Assembly: GCF_001659605.2 (NCBI RefSeq)
Contig: NC_035161.2
Span: 41,373,956 to 41,437,955, forward strand
Direction of reading: 5' to 3'
Length of the DNA: 64,000 nucleotides
DNA from: Manihot esculenta
Lineage: Eukaryota > Streptophyta > Magnoliopsida > Malpighiales > Euphorbiaceae
The notes below the pieces were generated by a model, which was not told the origin of the DNA, made no database searches, and was given only the letters and a program-made list of their open reading frames with translations. The position numbers were made by a program, and so were the translations under genes. Shown here piece after piece: positions 35,796-48,300 of this stretch (positions are counted from its first letter, which is position 1; every line of letters begins with the position of its first letter).

Positions 35796-38740
35796 TTAAT
35801 TACTCCCAACCTTCCGGAGTGCTTGTTTGATCATCCCTGCAGATGCAACTGCTGCCCCTCGAAACTGAAATCAAGTTCATTAAATTTGAATTTGCTAAAT
35901 GGGAAAAATAATAAGATAAAAGAAGAAAAGGCACAAACCTTAGATTTTAGGGTCACTGTGAGAATACCATCAACAGTAGATGACTGAACTGATTGCACAT
36001 CCAAGTGAAGATTGTTAATTTGATCCATAATGTCAAGCAATATGTATTCCCTGTAAGCACATTTCATCTGAATTAGAACTTCCTCCTCCCTGATACTGAG
36101 CTGCACATTCAAGGGCAAGCCATCTTCATAAGTGTCACTGGCCTTCCTCTTGTTTATACAAACCTTCTTACCATTTTCAATCTTCATGCTTTCATAGTTA
36201 TCTGATGTCTGCTCTGCCATTTCTAATTCGCTCCTTCTGGGTCTTGCTGTATACTCCCCCAAGTCCATGCAAGATTCCAATTCTTCCACTCTTGCCTCAA
36301 GTTCTTTTAAGTATCCAATCATGTCATCCAGTATTGATGTTTTGTCAATCTATCAAACATGATAAACTATATTAATTAACTCTAATCAATACAATGAGAA
36401 TTTCATACTACATGAAAACAGGAAACTTGCAGTCACTACCAAGTTTTACACATAATTTGCAAACAAAGTACTAATTTACGTCACTATAGAAAGAATCGTT
36501 GATTCTACCAGGAATTTTTCATGCATTCTCTGTTTCTTTGATAATCCCTGCCATATTTCATTGCTTTTCAGCTTCCTACCACAATCTTTTCCTCCATTTT
36601 CTATGTATGACCTAAGGGAGCATCCACTGTGCAGCAGAGGGACTGTGAATAAAATTCTTCTTAGCACATTTTGATGTACTTGTGGCGTATGACCCCTAAA
36701 TTCTCCTTTCTTCCAAGTAACAAAGCTGGATTTGTGATTCCCTCTACAGAAACTTGAATTTCCAATCCATTGGTTTGAACTTCTAAGGACTATTGATAAA
36801 GTTCTTCTATAGTGCAAATCATCGCTAGCTCCAAGATCCAAGGAACTCAATTTGCTTTGGTTGCCTGCTTTAAGTTCTTTCAACAGAAGGTGGCCTACAT
36901 TTTGGTACTTGAGACAAGAGAGAGTACTGACTCCATCATTTGCAATAGCTTCAGGTATAGAGTCACTGGAATTGGCAGAATCTTGAACACCATTGCTCAA
37001 TTCATCACCCATGAGATGCCAACTTTGAACGTGAGAGGTCCCACCATTTAAACATTCAAGCAAAGGCTCCTCAGTCCGGTGATTCTGAACACAGCCACTT
37101 GAACAATCATCAGGAGAATCCATTTTTAATTGTTCATGCATATTTCCATGCCATTCATCAATTCCCTCTTGGTTAAATATAATATCTTCAGTGGGATTGT
37201 ACAGGTCCTCCAGAACTGCCAATGCATCTCCAGTTTCATGGTCAACTTGAGCGCATACTGGGTCTTTATCATCATCTGCACTATGAGGAGCAGAAGAAAT
37301 TTTTTCAGTGCAAACTGGCTTTGAGAATTCCAATAAGGAAGCCTTGACATGTTGAATGAGACTGGGATCCTCCGCAACCTGATGTGACAAAAAGCCAAAA
37401 GAAAAGATTGCGCATTTAACGTATTTTTAAGCTGTTAATAGGGGAAGTTGTTCTTATTACTGAAAGCAAATTACCAGCTCAGTGACACCCAGCTCAATTA
37501 CTCCCTCAAGGTAGGGAAAACATACCACAGTCTGCAAAATCAAGTTAACAGCAACACGTGTTTAGAGCAGAAATAATAATCTGAATTTGGTGATCTGTGA
37601 ATCAAAGAGATATTATTACCTGAATACATGCACTCTAAGGGCAGTGATGATGTCCAGTTACAGAAAACAAAATACCGAAGAAAGTAAAGAATGTCAGTTT
37701 TCCATCTCCGAGTCTATTGTGATACGCCTAGCTTTTAAACCAGCATGAAATTTTACTTCAATTGAAAGGTATCTTAGTGAAGAAAGCCAACCTTTGCAAG
37801 CAAAGAGCGAGAGAATACTCGATTGTCTGCATATTGAGCATTGCACAACCAGATGGTTTCTTTATTTGCTAATGCTCTTCCGGGCAAACTGTGCAACAAT
37901 TTGACATCATAATTAAAAATTTTGAAATCCTAATGCATATAAGAATATCACAAAAATTGGGAAGAGAGATTAGTACTTTTCACCAGGATTGAATAAAAAG
38001 GACATGCAAACCACGTAATACCACTCTGCATCGGAGAGATCCTCAGGAGACAATGTAGCAAAAGGCCTATTAGCCTGTTGGTCAATTTCACCTTCAAGAA
38101 GAGACTTATAAAGTTCTCTAAGTTGCTCACTTCTCTGCAACCCTATTTTCTCCTGCTTAGGCACAGTCTTCCTGGTCTTGAAGTCTCCATTATAATACCC
38201 ATCCGCCCACTCAAGCACCCTTGAGAATATCATTTAATTAAAATTTTCCCAAGACAAGCATAGAGAAAGATAAAAGTAAAGACATCTCAATAGATTCCTT
38301 AAATGATTAGAAAAGTTGGAAGTGGAAAAAACTCAAATGACATGAGCGCAATCCCTTAAATTAACAAAATCTGAGCAAATTCAAAACCAGTTGCATGTTC
38401 CATAAATTCTAGTACTGGGTTATGTATCTGATCTTAAAATTAAAAAAAAAAAAATTATAATTCCCTCTGGAAGTAATATATTACTGAAAGTGTAGGTTCT
38501 TTTTGGACAGAGCAACACTTTTTTTTTTCACAAAAGACACCCAGAGATGAAGGTTAAGAAACAAAAAGAGAAACGCAGATAATCATTAGTTTGAAGAAAC
38601 TAAGAAAATATATACCCTAGTTGCGTAGTTGAAAGTGACCAGAAAATTGCATAGCTCCACCTGATACTCCTCACAGCTACTGCAAGTTGTTTCCTCAAGT
38701 TCTCTGCCACAACGTTCTGGCTTTGCACAGTATTGGCCAT
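35796..38740 (-). CDS. GL3: GLABRA3/EGL3-like bHLH (subgroup IIIf) with eroded basic region, 8 exons
   Basis: IIIf bHLH proteins (GL3, EGL3, TT8, MYC1) join R2R3-MYB and WD40 partners in the MBW complex for trichome, root-hair and flavonoid genes. Exons (minus) are 38740-38616, 38219-37977, 37888-37792, 37634-37620 (15 nt), 37531-37475, 37378-36485, 36349-35939 and 35864-35796. They join in frame to about 636 residues. The MYB-interacting N-terminus is conserved (AENLRKQLAVAVRSI, LEWADGYYNGDFKTRKT, SLPGRALANK, IWLCNAQYAD, VVCFPYLEGVIELGVTEL). A long acidic middle follows. The bHLH begins GLSKKQRMHEKFLV and lacks the His-Glu-Arg E-box contacts. Helix 2 is good (IDKTSILDD.IGYLKELEARVEELESC), as is the C-terminal ACT-like region (LNVQLSIREEEVLIQMKCAYREY). 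The exon 6 end is uncertain: the donor at 36484 keeps residues like helix 1, a donor at 36508 would drop eight codons. The paralogue assignment is approximate. Confidence 0.87.
37620..37634 (-). other. 15-nt coding microexon of the GL3-like gene
   Basis: On the minus strand agtgcatgtattcag (SACIQ) stands between an acceptor (…cttag) and a donor (gtaata). It supplies the residues expected between exon 3 (…SRSLLAK) and exon 5 (TVVCFPYLEG), where family members read SASIQ. It is phase 0 on both sides. Confidence 0.85.
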
Positions 38741-40410
38741 TGCAGAACGTGTGTGTTTGCGTATGCATAGATACCTAAATGTCAACTCAAAGAAGTGAAA
38801 CCATCCATTAATACATCATTCACCAAAAAAGCAGATACAGACTTGGACTTTTCATAGGTGATCTAGAATAGGACAAACTTTTGCTCTGTCAAATAACAAA
38901 AGCAACCCCCAGATTTTGATTTTTAATAAACAAACGAACGTGGGTGACATCATCTTGCGATTGTTTGACATCAGGGTGTACGGTTTTTGGATTCTGAAAC
39001 ATATGAAAAATCCCATCAAATCATATTCAAATTAGAAATAAAATTAAAAATTAAATGGTATAAAACTGAACTGAAATTATTCTGAAGACACAAAAATATA
39101 TATATATTTTATACCTTTGTTTATTTATAAATTTGCTAAAATTATAAATATATTAATTATATTTATATTTTAAATTTAATTACTAAATTTTAAAAACCAA
39201 TTATTTAATTCTCATTTCGATTCTTGACTACAATTGTACTAGAATTGAAGGTAGCACGTAGTTACAGTTGATTTCTTTGTAGGTTGCACTTTGTTTGGTA
39301 AAGTTTATTTTATAAAAAAAAAAAATCTTATAAAACTATTTATTTCAAATAGAAAAATTATAAGAAAAGAAAATAAATTCAATTCAATTCTTAAAAAATT
39401 AACAGCGAATAACAGAAGTGGGACTGAGAGTTTCCGTACAGAAGGTGAGTTTGAATTCTTTATTTTTTCAGCTTTGGTATTTGTTTTGATTTTTTTCTGG
39501 AGAAACTGCATCTTCTGCGCTTTAAGTCTCATTGATTTTTTAATTATCTCAATTTTTAGCTATAATAAAATACGTTTATTTTTAAGTTAATTATTTAAGA
39601 AATTTAGAAAAAGAAGATATTAATTATATTTATATTATTATCGTTTCCTCCTAACCCGCAAGAGTGTTATTACGGTCAACCCCTAAAAACAGTATTAAAA
39701 GTAGTTATTAAATTTTGAAAAGGGTCAAGGGAAGGACTCGTGAAAATGATATCTACTGGCGACTGCTGCTTACGGCTTTATCGCAATAAATTCTCTTGTT
39801 TGGAACTCATCAAATCAACCCTCAGCATTCAAACGTGTTGGTAAAAGTGGACCCGCTGGTCAGACTAGTTCAACTTCAAAACTGAATCTTGATCCGATTC
39901 AGTTTGAAGAGCAAACCCTGTATTTAATATAACCGGAGAAAATTTACACAGTTTGAATTCGAGTTTTCAAATCAAACTATTCTTCTTTAATTAAAAAATA
40001 TTTCATCTGTTTTATAATTTTTATTAATATTTTTTTATTATCATAAAATTATTTTTTATTTTTATTTTTAAACACTAATAATATATAAATTAATTATTAT
40101 AATCTTATTCAATTTTATATTATTTTTAAAAAAATTTTCATTAATAAAATTTAATATTTTTAAGATAAATATAATTAAAATTTAATAAAAAATTATATTT
40201 TTTAATATATATATAAAAATAAATAGACAATAATTATGAGATACGTAATTTTGTTATCCACGGGATTCCAATACCTTAGGGATGCATTTAATATCTGATA
40301 AATCTGAAATTTCTCTTGACCCATGATAAATCTGGTTTTCTTCTTGCTTCATCATATGGGTTCATCAGATGGATCTCTCAATATTCTATTTGATGAAATG
40401 GTCTGCAAAA
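38741..40410. other. Intergenic, AT-rich; promoter side of the bHLH gene
   Basis: Contains long A/T stretches (39100-39230, 39960-40230). I see no coding sequence, RNA gene or clear element ends. Confidence 0.4.
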
Positions 40411-43100
40411 TAAGAAAAAATGGTCAGGGGCCTACCGGGGATACCCCGGTGGAGACCCTCCGACGTTCAAGTCAGATTCATGAACTAGCGTAGTATCGGT
40501 CGGCCAGAATTGCAGAGAAACTAATAAAAATCTAGAGCTGAGGAAGAAGCCAGCCCCCCCTCCTTTTTTACCTGCCCCCCACGTCTATAGTGCTACATGT
40601 TTATGTCACTTAGGTTCGTACGTACGGACGTGTCAGACCCCCTCTCCACGCCAGGCGGCCATTTAATTCTCCCTGTCACGCATGCGAACAGGGTTGGTGA
40701 GTGATTGGGCATGTTTCCCTATTGGGCCTGTGCTCGTATCTGATCCGAATTGCCCTGGGTTGCTGGTCACGGGCTCGTGAAATCGGGCCATCTTTCGAGC
40801 GTATGGTTTGACGGGCTTTGGGCCTGCGGCCTTCTTTTGGATCCGTCCTTATTCCTGGGTTAGGAAAGCCATGTGGTTATCAATTGCCCCTTTACCTCCT
40901 CGGCAGTTATTTCATGACTGATGAGGGGATAAATCCTTAAACTCTATTTATGACCGTGTGGCCCGAGAACTGCTCTTGTCAAAAGTGTCCTTTCCTTGCC
41001 TTTTTATTTTTTTGTCTCTTTACTTTGATGTTTGAATGTATGGCGATATGGAGATGTGTATTTGATGATGAATGATATTTCCCCTCGGCATGCACCTTAT
41101 CATTATTTTTTACTTAGACTGTCTTCTGGTTTTATCAATTTTGCTTAATTGATGGACCAAGCTATCTCTACTGGGACTTCGCTAGTCGAACTGACTCGGA
41201 CTAAGAGATCGGAGTCTGGCTAAGCTTTTGACTTGCGAGTTTTTCTTATTTTCATGAGGGCATTTCTGTTTTTGGGCCCACGACCTTGGCAGTGCTGCGA
41301 GCTCGGATATATGATAGCTAGAGGAATGTCTTATTTGCCTGAATGCCCTGCATTAGACGATTTTGAATCCTGTTCTTGTTACGGGCTCGGACATCTTGTC
41401 CCTCTGGATGTAACCTTCTGGTAGTTAGTGTGGTCTGAGCTGTGTGCCCCACAGGGATAGGGAGTTTGGCCTTTTACGTTGCTCTTGTCTCCTCGATTTT
41501 TTATTTGAGCATTTGGTTCTTGGGTATGTCTCGGTTAGTTGGGTTTTTTGCCCCTGAATATTTTCTGGGCTATTTACCCTCTAGCGTTTTGCGGACTCTT
41601 TGCTGCTTAGACCTCTATCTAGGCTAGCTGAGCTGGTTTAGTGCCAGCAGTTAATTCTCGAGGTCGGTGTCTCTTATGATTGCCCCTAATTCTTTGTTTG
41701 GTTCTCTATCTTAGTATGCATTTTGCTTAGGATTCGCCTCGCCTTATTTTAGTCTGCTTATTGGATTTACCCGTACTGAGCTAATTTTCTTGAGATTGGC
41801 ATCATGCTTTGGCGCTTTGGCGCCGTGAGCCTTGCATTGGCCTTTAGTGGGTCGTATTGCTACATGATACAAGCGTTGGAATGCCTTAGTTTAACTTCGT
41901 TATATGCTGGCTATTTTGTGAGATCGATGTCTTATTAGTCTGTAATCCGAGTTCGGATTTAGACTTTTTATTTCTGTTTCAGCACCCTATTGAGGTCAGC
42001 ATGGCGCTCTAGCTCCTTTGGCCGTTGTGTGAGATCAGAGTCTCTTTACCTTAGGACCCGAGCTCCTTTGGGAGGTCGGAGTTTAGCTTTTCATTTATGG
42101 TCTAGGGCCCCAATCTTTTGTGTGAGATCGGAGTTGTGCTCTTATGAGTTGTTTTTGCGTGTTGTCACCGTATGCCGCTGTTCACTGTGAGCGTACAGTA
42201 TTTTTTATTAATAAAAGCGAAAGAATAATTCCCTTCATCCTCTCAGCTCGGTTTTGTGGTGCCGGGGGCACTTGGGGAGCCCGGTCACCTACCTCACTGA
42301 GGTCTTGCACAAGATTCAGGCAATGTGGCCTTACTGTCGCTTCGTCATCTCAACCGGTTTTGTGGTGCCGGGAGATCTTGGGGATCCCGGTCTTGTGGCA
42401 CCGGGAGATCTTGGGGATCCCGGTCTTGTGGTGCCGGGAGATCTTGGGGATCCCGGTCTGGTGGTGCCTGGAGATCTTGGGGATCCCGGTCTTGTGGTGC
42501 CGGGAGATCTTGGGGATCCTGGTCTTATGGTGCGGGGAGATCTTGGGGATCCCGGTCTCGTGGCTCCGGGAGATCTTGGGGATCCCGGTCTTGTGGTGCC
42601 GGGAGATCTTGGGGATCCCGGTCTTGTGGTGCCGGGAGATCTTGGGGATCCCGGTCTCGTGGCTCCGGGAGATCTTGGGGATCCCGGTCTTGTGGTGCCG
42701 GGAGATCTTGGGGATCCCGGTCTTGCGGCTCCGGGAGATCTTGGGGATCCCGGTCTTGCGGCTCCGGGAGATCTTGGGGATTCCGATCTTGTGGCTCCGG
42801 TAGATCTTGGAGATCCCGGTCTCGTGGCTCCGGGAGATCTTGGGGATCCCAGTCTTGTAGTTCCGAGAGATCTTGGGGATCCCGGTCTTGTGCCTTCTTG
42901 AGGTCTTGAACAAGATTCAGGCTCTTAGGCCTTACTCTTTTTTCTGAATTTTTCTTCCAATGGTTGAGACCCATTTAGCAGACTTTGTACGCATTAAAAT
43001 AACTCGTGTTGCCAGCTCCTTGTTATACCCTTTCTTGCGGTCATTAAGTTTGACATGTAACCTTGCATGTCTTGTGGACAACATCAGAACTCAACGCCCA
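40411..43100. mobile_element. Probable LTR-retrotransposon-derived block (unclassified)
   Basis: The sequence is clearly richer in GC than its flanks and opens with TGGTCAGGGGCCTACCGGGG, wording I associate with long plant Gypsy LTRs. No open frame with a transposon domain is present, so a solo LTR or non-autonomous element is likely. An AATAAA at about 42211 and a 33-bp minisatellite (42362-42889) lie within it. I could not find target-site duplications, so ends are approximate. Confidence 0.4.
42362..42889. repeat. 33-bp minisatellite, 16 units
   Basis: Sixteen units of 33 bases centred on GGGAGATCTTGGGGATCCCG, followed by a variable GGTCTTGTGGTGCC part. A more divergent unit stands at about 42254. 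Because 33 is a multiple of three and the unit has no stop, three plus frames and two minus frames stay open across it. The open frames are therefore not evidence of a protein. Confidence 0.95.
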
Positions 43101-43567
43101 CCCTAACGTTGATCCTCAGCAAGCTTAAGACTGTTTGTCGAGATAGAGTTGTTCCCAGATTTGCTAACTGTCAATTTGGCCGACCTGCTCAATCGGCCGT
43201 CGTGCTCCACTAAACCCAAGTTCGAGACTTGCATTCGTCTTCAAGCTGGCCAACAGGACCGAGCTCCTTTCAGTCTTGCTACTCCGACCGGCCGACCGAC
43301 CCGTTTTCCCCAACTCATTTAATGAAGGGACAGAAGGAATAAACGGAACAGGAAAGAAGGAAACTTGTATCATCTATTTGAACCTCCACATTCACATACG
43401 GACGAAATGTCAAATCATAATTCTTATTGGAATTCATAGCAATTTGCGGACAGAGTAAAGAAAACGTTAAAGAGAGTGATGTGCTTGATTTCTTCATCCT
43501 CGGAAGGCGCGCACTAAGAATTTGCTGTATATGTGTGCAATATCCAAAAAGCAATTGTGACCCACAA
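43101..43567. other. Intergenic, no gene recognised
   Basis: Contains GGCCGAC-rich wording (43180-43310) similar in style to 44230-44420, suggesting the same transposon-derived block. No coding similarity. Confidence 0.35.
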
Positions 43568-43633
43568 TCAACTTTTGTGTAGAAGAAAGAAGGTCAATAA
43601 CATGGCGAAACCCAATTGCAGCTCTGATTCACA

Positions 43634-43993
43634 CTGAGCTAAGAAATCCATGGACGTCATCTGGCACATAAACTCATTGGAGGGGCCACCTGCTGCTAGC
43701 TCTCGGCAAGGAAATATGAAGAAATTGTGCGGATGAGCAATGAAGGAGTGGCGGTGGTCATCCCTGCGGAAAGGACAGACGCTGAACTGAATGATGGAGA
43801 ACTTCTCGGCGGAATCTTTGGCCTTGAGGTACCGAACATCGAATCGGTCGAATTCGAGGGACTCGCGCCATGGAGCGCTGGTGACGCCGGTCATCTCAAG
43901 ATCGATGGTGACGAAATCGGCAGCGCCGACATGGCTTTTCAGCTCGGAAAGTGCAAACTCGAAGTTTGATTTGGTCACGTGCTTCAGAGGGAC
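43634..43993 (-). pseudogene. Fragment of a PARN-like poly(A)-specific ribonuclease (N-terminal exon)
   Basis: PARN is a DEDD-family 3' exonuclease that shortens poly(A) tails. Here only the N-terminal part is present, in a 184-codon frame (43568-44122) of which about 120 residues match. It has LKHVTKSNFEFALSELKSHV, the first catalytic Asp/Glu pair in FVTIDLEMTGVTSAPWRES, then FDRFDVRYLKAKDSAEKF and FIAHPHNFFIFP. The match stops after SMDFLAQ, where the frame drifts. The second half of the nuclease and the R3H/RRM parts are absent from the window. A captured or duplicated gene fragment is the simplest reading. Confidence 0.8.
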
Positions 43994-44189
43994 GTCGAAG
44001 AATAGAACGAGGAGGTGTATGCATTCAAATCTTGAGGGCAATCTGGCCATTCGACTAGAAATGAGAGACCGACTACTTCTTTCGATCTGTTGAGCTTGAT
44101 CTGCTGGAGCCTTCCCACCCAAAAGTTGATCATCGGGTGGTGTCTGCTTTAATTCTTGAAGGTTGTGGTTTCTTCGTTTGCAGACGTGA

Positions 44190-44420
44190 TGTTGGCTCCA
44201 TCATGTCTACCTATCTGGCCCATTCCCTCGTCGCGCCGACCTCATTTGTTGGAGCTTGACCAGACTAGCAACTTCCTCCTCAGGTCGGCGCGTCTTTGGC
44301 ACCATCACATCTGTCTATCTGGCCCATTCCTGCATTGCGCCGACCTCATTTGTTGGAGCTTGACCAGACCAGCAACTTCCTCCTCAGGTCGGCACGTCTT
44401 TAGCACCATCCGCCGACCTA
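44190..44420. repeat. 104-bp tandem repeat, two units plus a partial third
   Basis: Units share GCGCCGACCTCATTTGTTGG and the following TTGACCAGAC..AGCAACTTCC, with corresponding positions at 44233 and 44337. A third, shortened start (CACCATCCGCCGACC) follows at about 44403. Confidence 0.9.
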
Positions 44421-45320
44421 TTTTCCGACCTCGCCTGAGCTGTCCCATCTATCTGACCTGCTCTTTTCTTGCGGACTCCTCCTCTCTTTCTCTCGCTCTC
44501 TTTTTTTATTATTATTATTATTAGTTTTCTCTCTATCTTGCTAACCTGGGACCTTATAGCCAACCTGCCCATCTAACCCTTACAATATATATATATGGCC
44601 GACCTCACAGTTTCAACAAATATATATATTACTCTTTTTTTTTTTCTTTTACAGAAAATATTAAAATTTATACTCATAGACAAGTACTTTGATATGAAAT
44701 TTTGCTTCACCAGATTTCAAAGAAAAAATCAGCCGTAATAAAATCTAATAAATATTAAAACAAACTATCTGAAATACTATCAAAATATTCTTTAATACAA
44801 TAACCTTTCTTTTCCGCTGAGTTATTCACTCAAACTTTCATAACTTATGTGGATCTCAATGGGTGGATCTGAAAACTTTAGAAATAGTAAAATCTTTTTC
44901 ATTTTTCCCACAGACAGCGTCAATCTTTCCCACAAACTCTAGAGATAGTAATATCGCTCAAACTTCAGGGTCATGCTCCTCTGGTATATAACTGGAGTGG
45001 CTACAACGGTCTCTCTCAGATTGCATAAGCATAAGCTTAAGTTGCAGGTGAGTTTATATTAATTATGGCTTTGCTTGGTCTTCTGTGCACTACATGTTAT
45101 ATATTTCATGTTTTTTCCTTTTTGTCTACATCTTTTCCATCGGAATGATGCTGAGAGATTTTCTCTTACTCTTCTGTGTTTAATGCTGGTTTATGAAGCC
45201 GATGATTGCACAAGCCATGGAGATTTAATAGAACAGATTTTCCTAAAATAGTAAAATGTGGTTAAAATTAAAGAATGATTATCTGCGGGCTTAATTACGA
45301 CAGCGAAACATTTTGAGGTC
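44421..45320. other. Intergenic; 3' flank of the lipase gene
   Basis: A short TTA microsatellite (about 44505-44522) and AT-rich sequence. The right end should carry the lipase 3' UTR. No gene recognised. Confidence 0.4.
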
Positions 45321-48300
45321 TTATGAGATTGGCTTCTTGAACACCAGGAGACCGGACTCATCCACATCGAAAAGACGGTCTATAAAATGATCCCAACGTG
45401 CCCCTATTTTCTTGAATGACAACATCGAAATTCCTCTAGTTGAGCTGCTAGAAGTCTCCCCTTCTTCCATTTCATCGAAGGTTCCATATGGAGAAGATGA
45501 GTAGGCTTGTGGAACATCCAAAGCAACAGCTCTCTGAATAGCTGCCTCGTGCTCTTCACTCTGTTCTCGTGCTAAATGTTGCCGGCGATCCATCCACTGC
45601 TTTGCTGGAATACCCATGATCTGATCTTTCTCCAGCATCAACTGAACAGAAAAAAAAATGATTTAATTCTGGTGCAGAAAGATCAGTTCATTCTCAATCT
45701 CCAACCATCTAGATTTACTAGTTTAGCTGTGCCATAATAACAGCTACTCAGCATTTTGCTATTTCATATCATGTCGAGTGGATATGGTGGAAATGAGATG
45801 ACAAGGAAGACAGACGTAAAGCTATATCTTTCGCTGGTAAAGCATTCTAAATAAAAGAGGACAGAACAAACTCGTAAATCTCATCAATTGACGCAGGGCG
45901 GGGGCAGCAGCAATCAGTTAGTAGTAACACTAGTAACAAGAAAGGAAATGTGGCTATGATATCAACGGACTCCTAAAAAAGCTGAAAATGCCAGGTAAAG
46001 CAAATGCCTGGATTCTCAAGGATTTAACCAGAAACTTATTTTCTAACTTGTGTAAGGAATTTCATCAGAAACATGCCAGAAGTTGGTGTAAAAATACATT
46101 ACGGTCACTCTTTTGTTTCAGCTCCCCAAAATTCTTTAAAAAGAATTAAGCCAAGATATAAAATTTCATAATACTCCTCAAAACTAGATCAGTTATCCAA
46201 GTACCAATCAAAACCCAGACCCCAGAAATACCAGATCCCATCGCTAACCTAGATAGAGCCAGGAACTTACATCAAGAGCCCTTCGAGATTCCCTTTCTAT
46301 CCACAGAAGGGCATGGTCAGAGGTCGCATTGCATGAAAGAACTATGTGCTCAAATCGCCCATCCACAGGGACTGCTGTCCTAACAACTGGTGGATATCTT
46401 CCTATCCTACAGCCAAGTAAAAAAATAAGGTGAGAATCACAGATGTCATTAGGCTTCAAAAATTTTCTAGCTCAATAAAAAAAGGAAAAAGAAATTTATT
46501 ATCAGCACAAGGAAACACAAAGAGTTCGAGATGTTGAAAATATACATTCTTTCAGCCATCTCTTAGAACCTTCAACAGCCAGCCATCATGCTGCTGCTCT
46601 ACATAAATGATCTACAGGCCAATTGAGGAAAAATACAGCCATATGGAAATCCTGGACCCCGAGAACTTCACACCAAAATTGGAGCAAGACTCAGTTATGA
46701 AAGGAACAATTTGTATATGCAATTAATTCGAGCATCCAACACATGGGATGGTTTGTGAGGTTTTTGGTGGCTTAAGTGTATGGTTTAGAGGTTCACCACT
46801 TTGACTTTCTGCCATAACTTTTAAAGTGGGAACAAATCACTTGTGGAGTCTAGCTTGTTTTAACATAATGCAGAGCAGAAATTATTATCAGCCCCTGGAG
46901 ACTTCAACACTTTAGGTTGCTGCAGCAGCATGAATCTTCAGTTGCAGATGCAAGCCTTGCACATGTATGGGCAAATAGTATGTTATGACTGTCGGAGCAT
47001 CACCTTAATGTATACATCCAATTCCCTAGTGCCCCAATTTGGATGCTATGCCCTTCAGCATATTCCTTGGTTAATATCATCATTTTAGTACCAAGCAAGA
47101 GCAACTCAAATACTTCATCACTATCCTCATACAGAGTTTTTACTTCAGAATTGAGAATGGCCAAGTGTAGGAGCTGGTTCCTATCTTTAATTTTCCTTGT
47201 CAAGGGAACTTTAGAAAACAATGAAGTAATAAGAAACCTGAATTTACCTGAGGGACTTTCTCTCAACAATATGGTATAGGCGACCAGGTGCATAAAGCCG
47301 TCGTGGGTCTCTAAGCATCTTCTCCTCAAAAGTGAATGTGTCCTTCAAGCACATTAGGCATAGTAGACATGGAAAACTGTTCCAAACAAACAAAACCGGC
47401 TTAGTTAGTACCTTACTCAAGTACCGTGATTTTAATGCATGACTAAACCCTGTGAACAACAGTAGCAGTACTTGCTCAGTTTCTCTATGAACATGAAGAC
47501 ACAACAAAGTAGAAATCCAAGGCATTCTAAAATTCCATTCCTATAAACACAAATAGAAAATTGATTTGATGATTTTTTGGCATGTTAATTGAAACTTCTT
47601 TCTGAAGAACAACTAAAAGGATGCTGTTTCAAAAGGTAGTTTCATATGTAATGTCAAGCCGAACATGAGGCCTTCACATTTCAAAATTGCGTAAGAGTTC
47701 AATATTATACATGATGAATTATGTGGACAAATAATAAATAAAAATGAATAGGTTGCTATCTTTTACCATAAAATTGATTTGAAAATATCTTCCAAAGCAG
47801 TGGTAGATCGTGGTAAGAAATCATCCTGGTTCATTCAATAACTCATATCAGATGAAAGAAAAATCAAGTACAGAGAACTTGAAAGACACACTTTATAGCA
47901 AAAGGAGTTCAGCTTATATGCTTCCATCGACAAAATATTACAGGAAAAATAGTTTCTTTGATGATCCTACCTGTAACACAACAGAATTGATAACATCAGC
48001 ATATCTCACAGCCAAATTCAGTGACATGCATCTAGGAGGAGCCATGCCAAAGCATCTGATCCTCTTCCTCTCAATGTTCCCCAATCTCTTCCTATTCTGA
48101 ATTGCATAAATCACCATCAATGCCACCACTCCTGCCCCTAAAGAATGTCCTGCAAAAGTCAATCTATAATCTGGATTTTTCTCAACCAAATCCCTCAAAA
48201 CACTACACTCTGTATCAAAAACCCATTTTGCAGTCTTCAATAGTCCATTGTGAACGTAACCACCATCAAACTTAGTCTGACCCAATTTATTATCAAGCAA

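Noticed and set aside
36476..36508. Reading the GL3-like exon 6 straight through to the stop at 36476-36478
   Set aside because: That would truncate the protein before helix 2, while a well-conserved helix 2 and C-terminus follow in phase in the next exon. A donor before the stop is more likely.
42144..42974. Five overlapping open frames of 149-219 codons on both strands, rich in GDLGDP or RSWGS repeats
   Set aside because: They come from the stop-free 33-bp minisatellite. No start context or family similarity supports translation.
47000..47525. Minus-strand frames extending past lipase exon 3 on both sides
   Set aside because: Only 47376-47248 matches the lipase family and is bounded by splice signals in the right phase. 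The extensions are intron.
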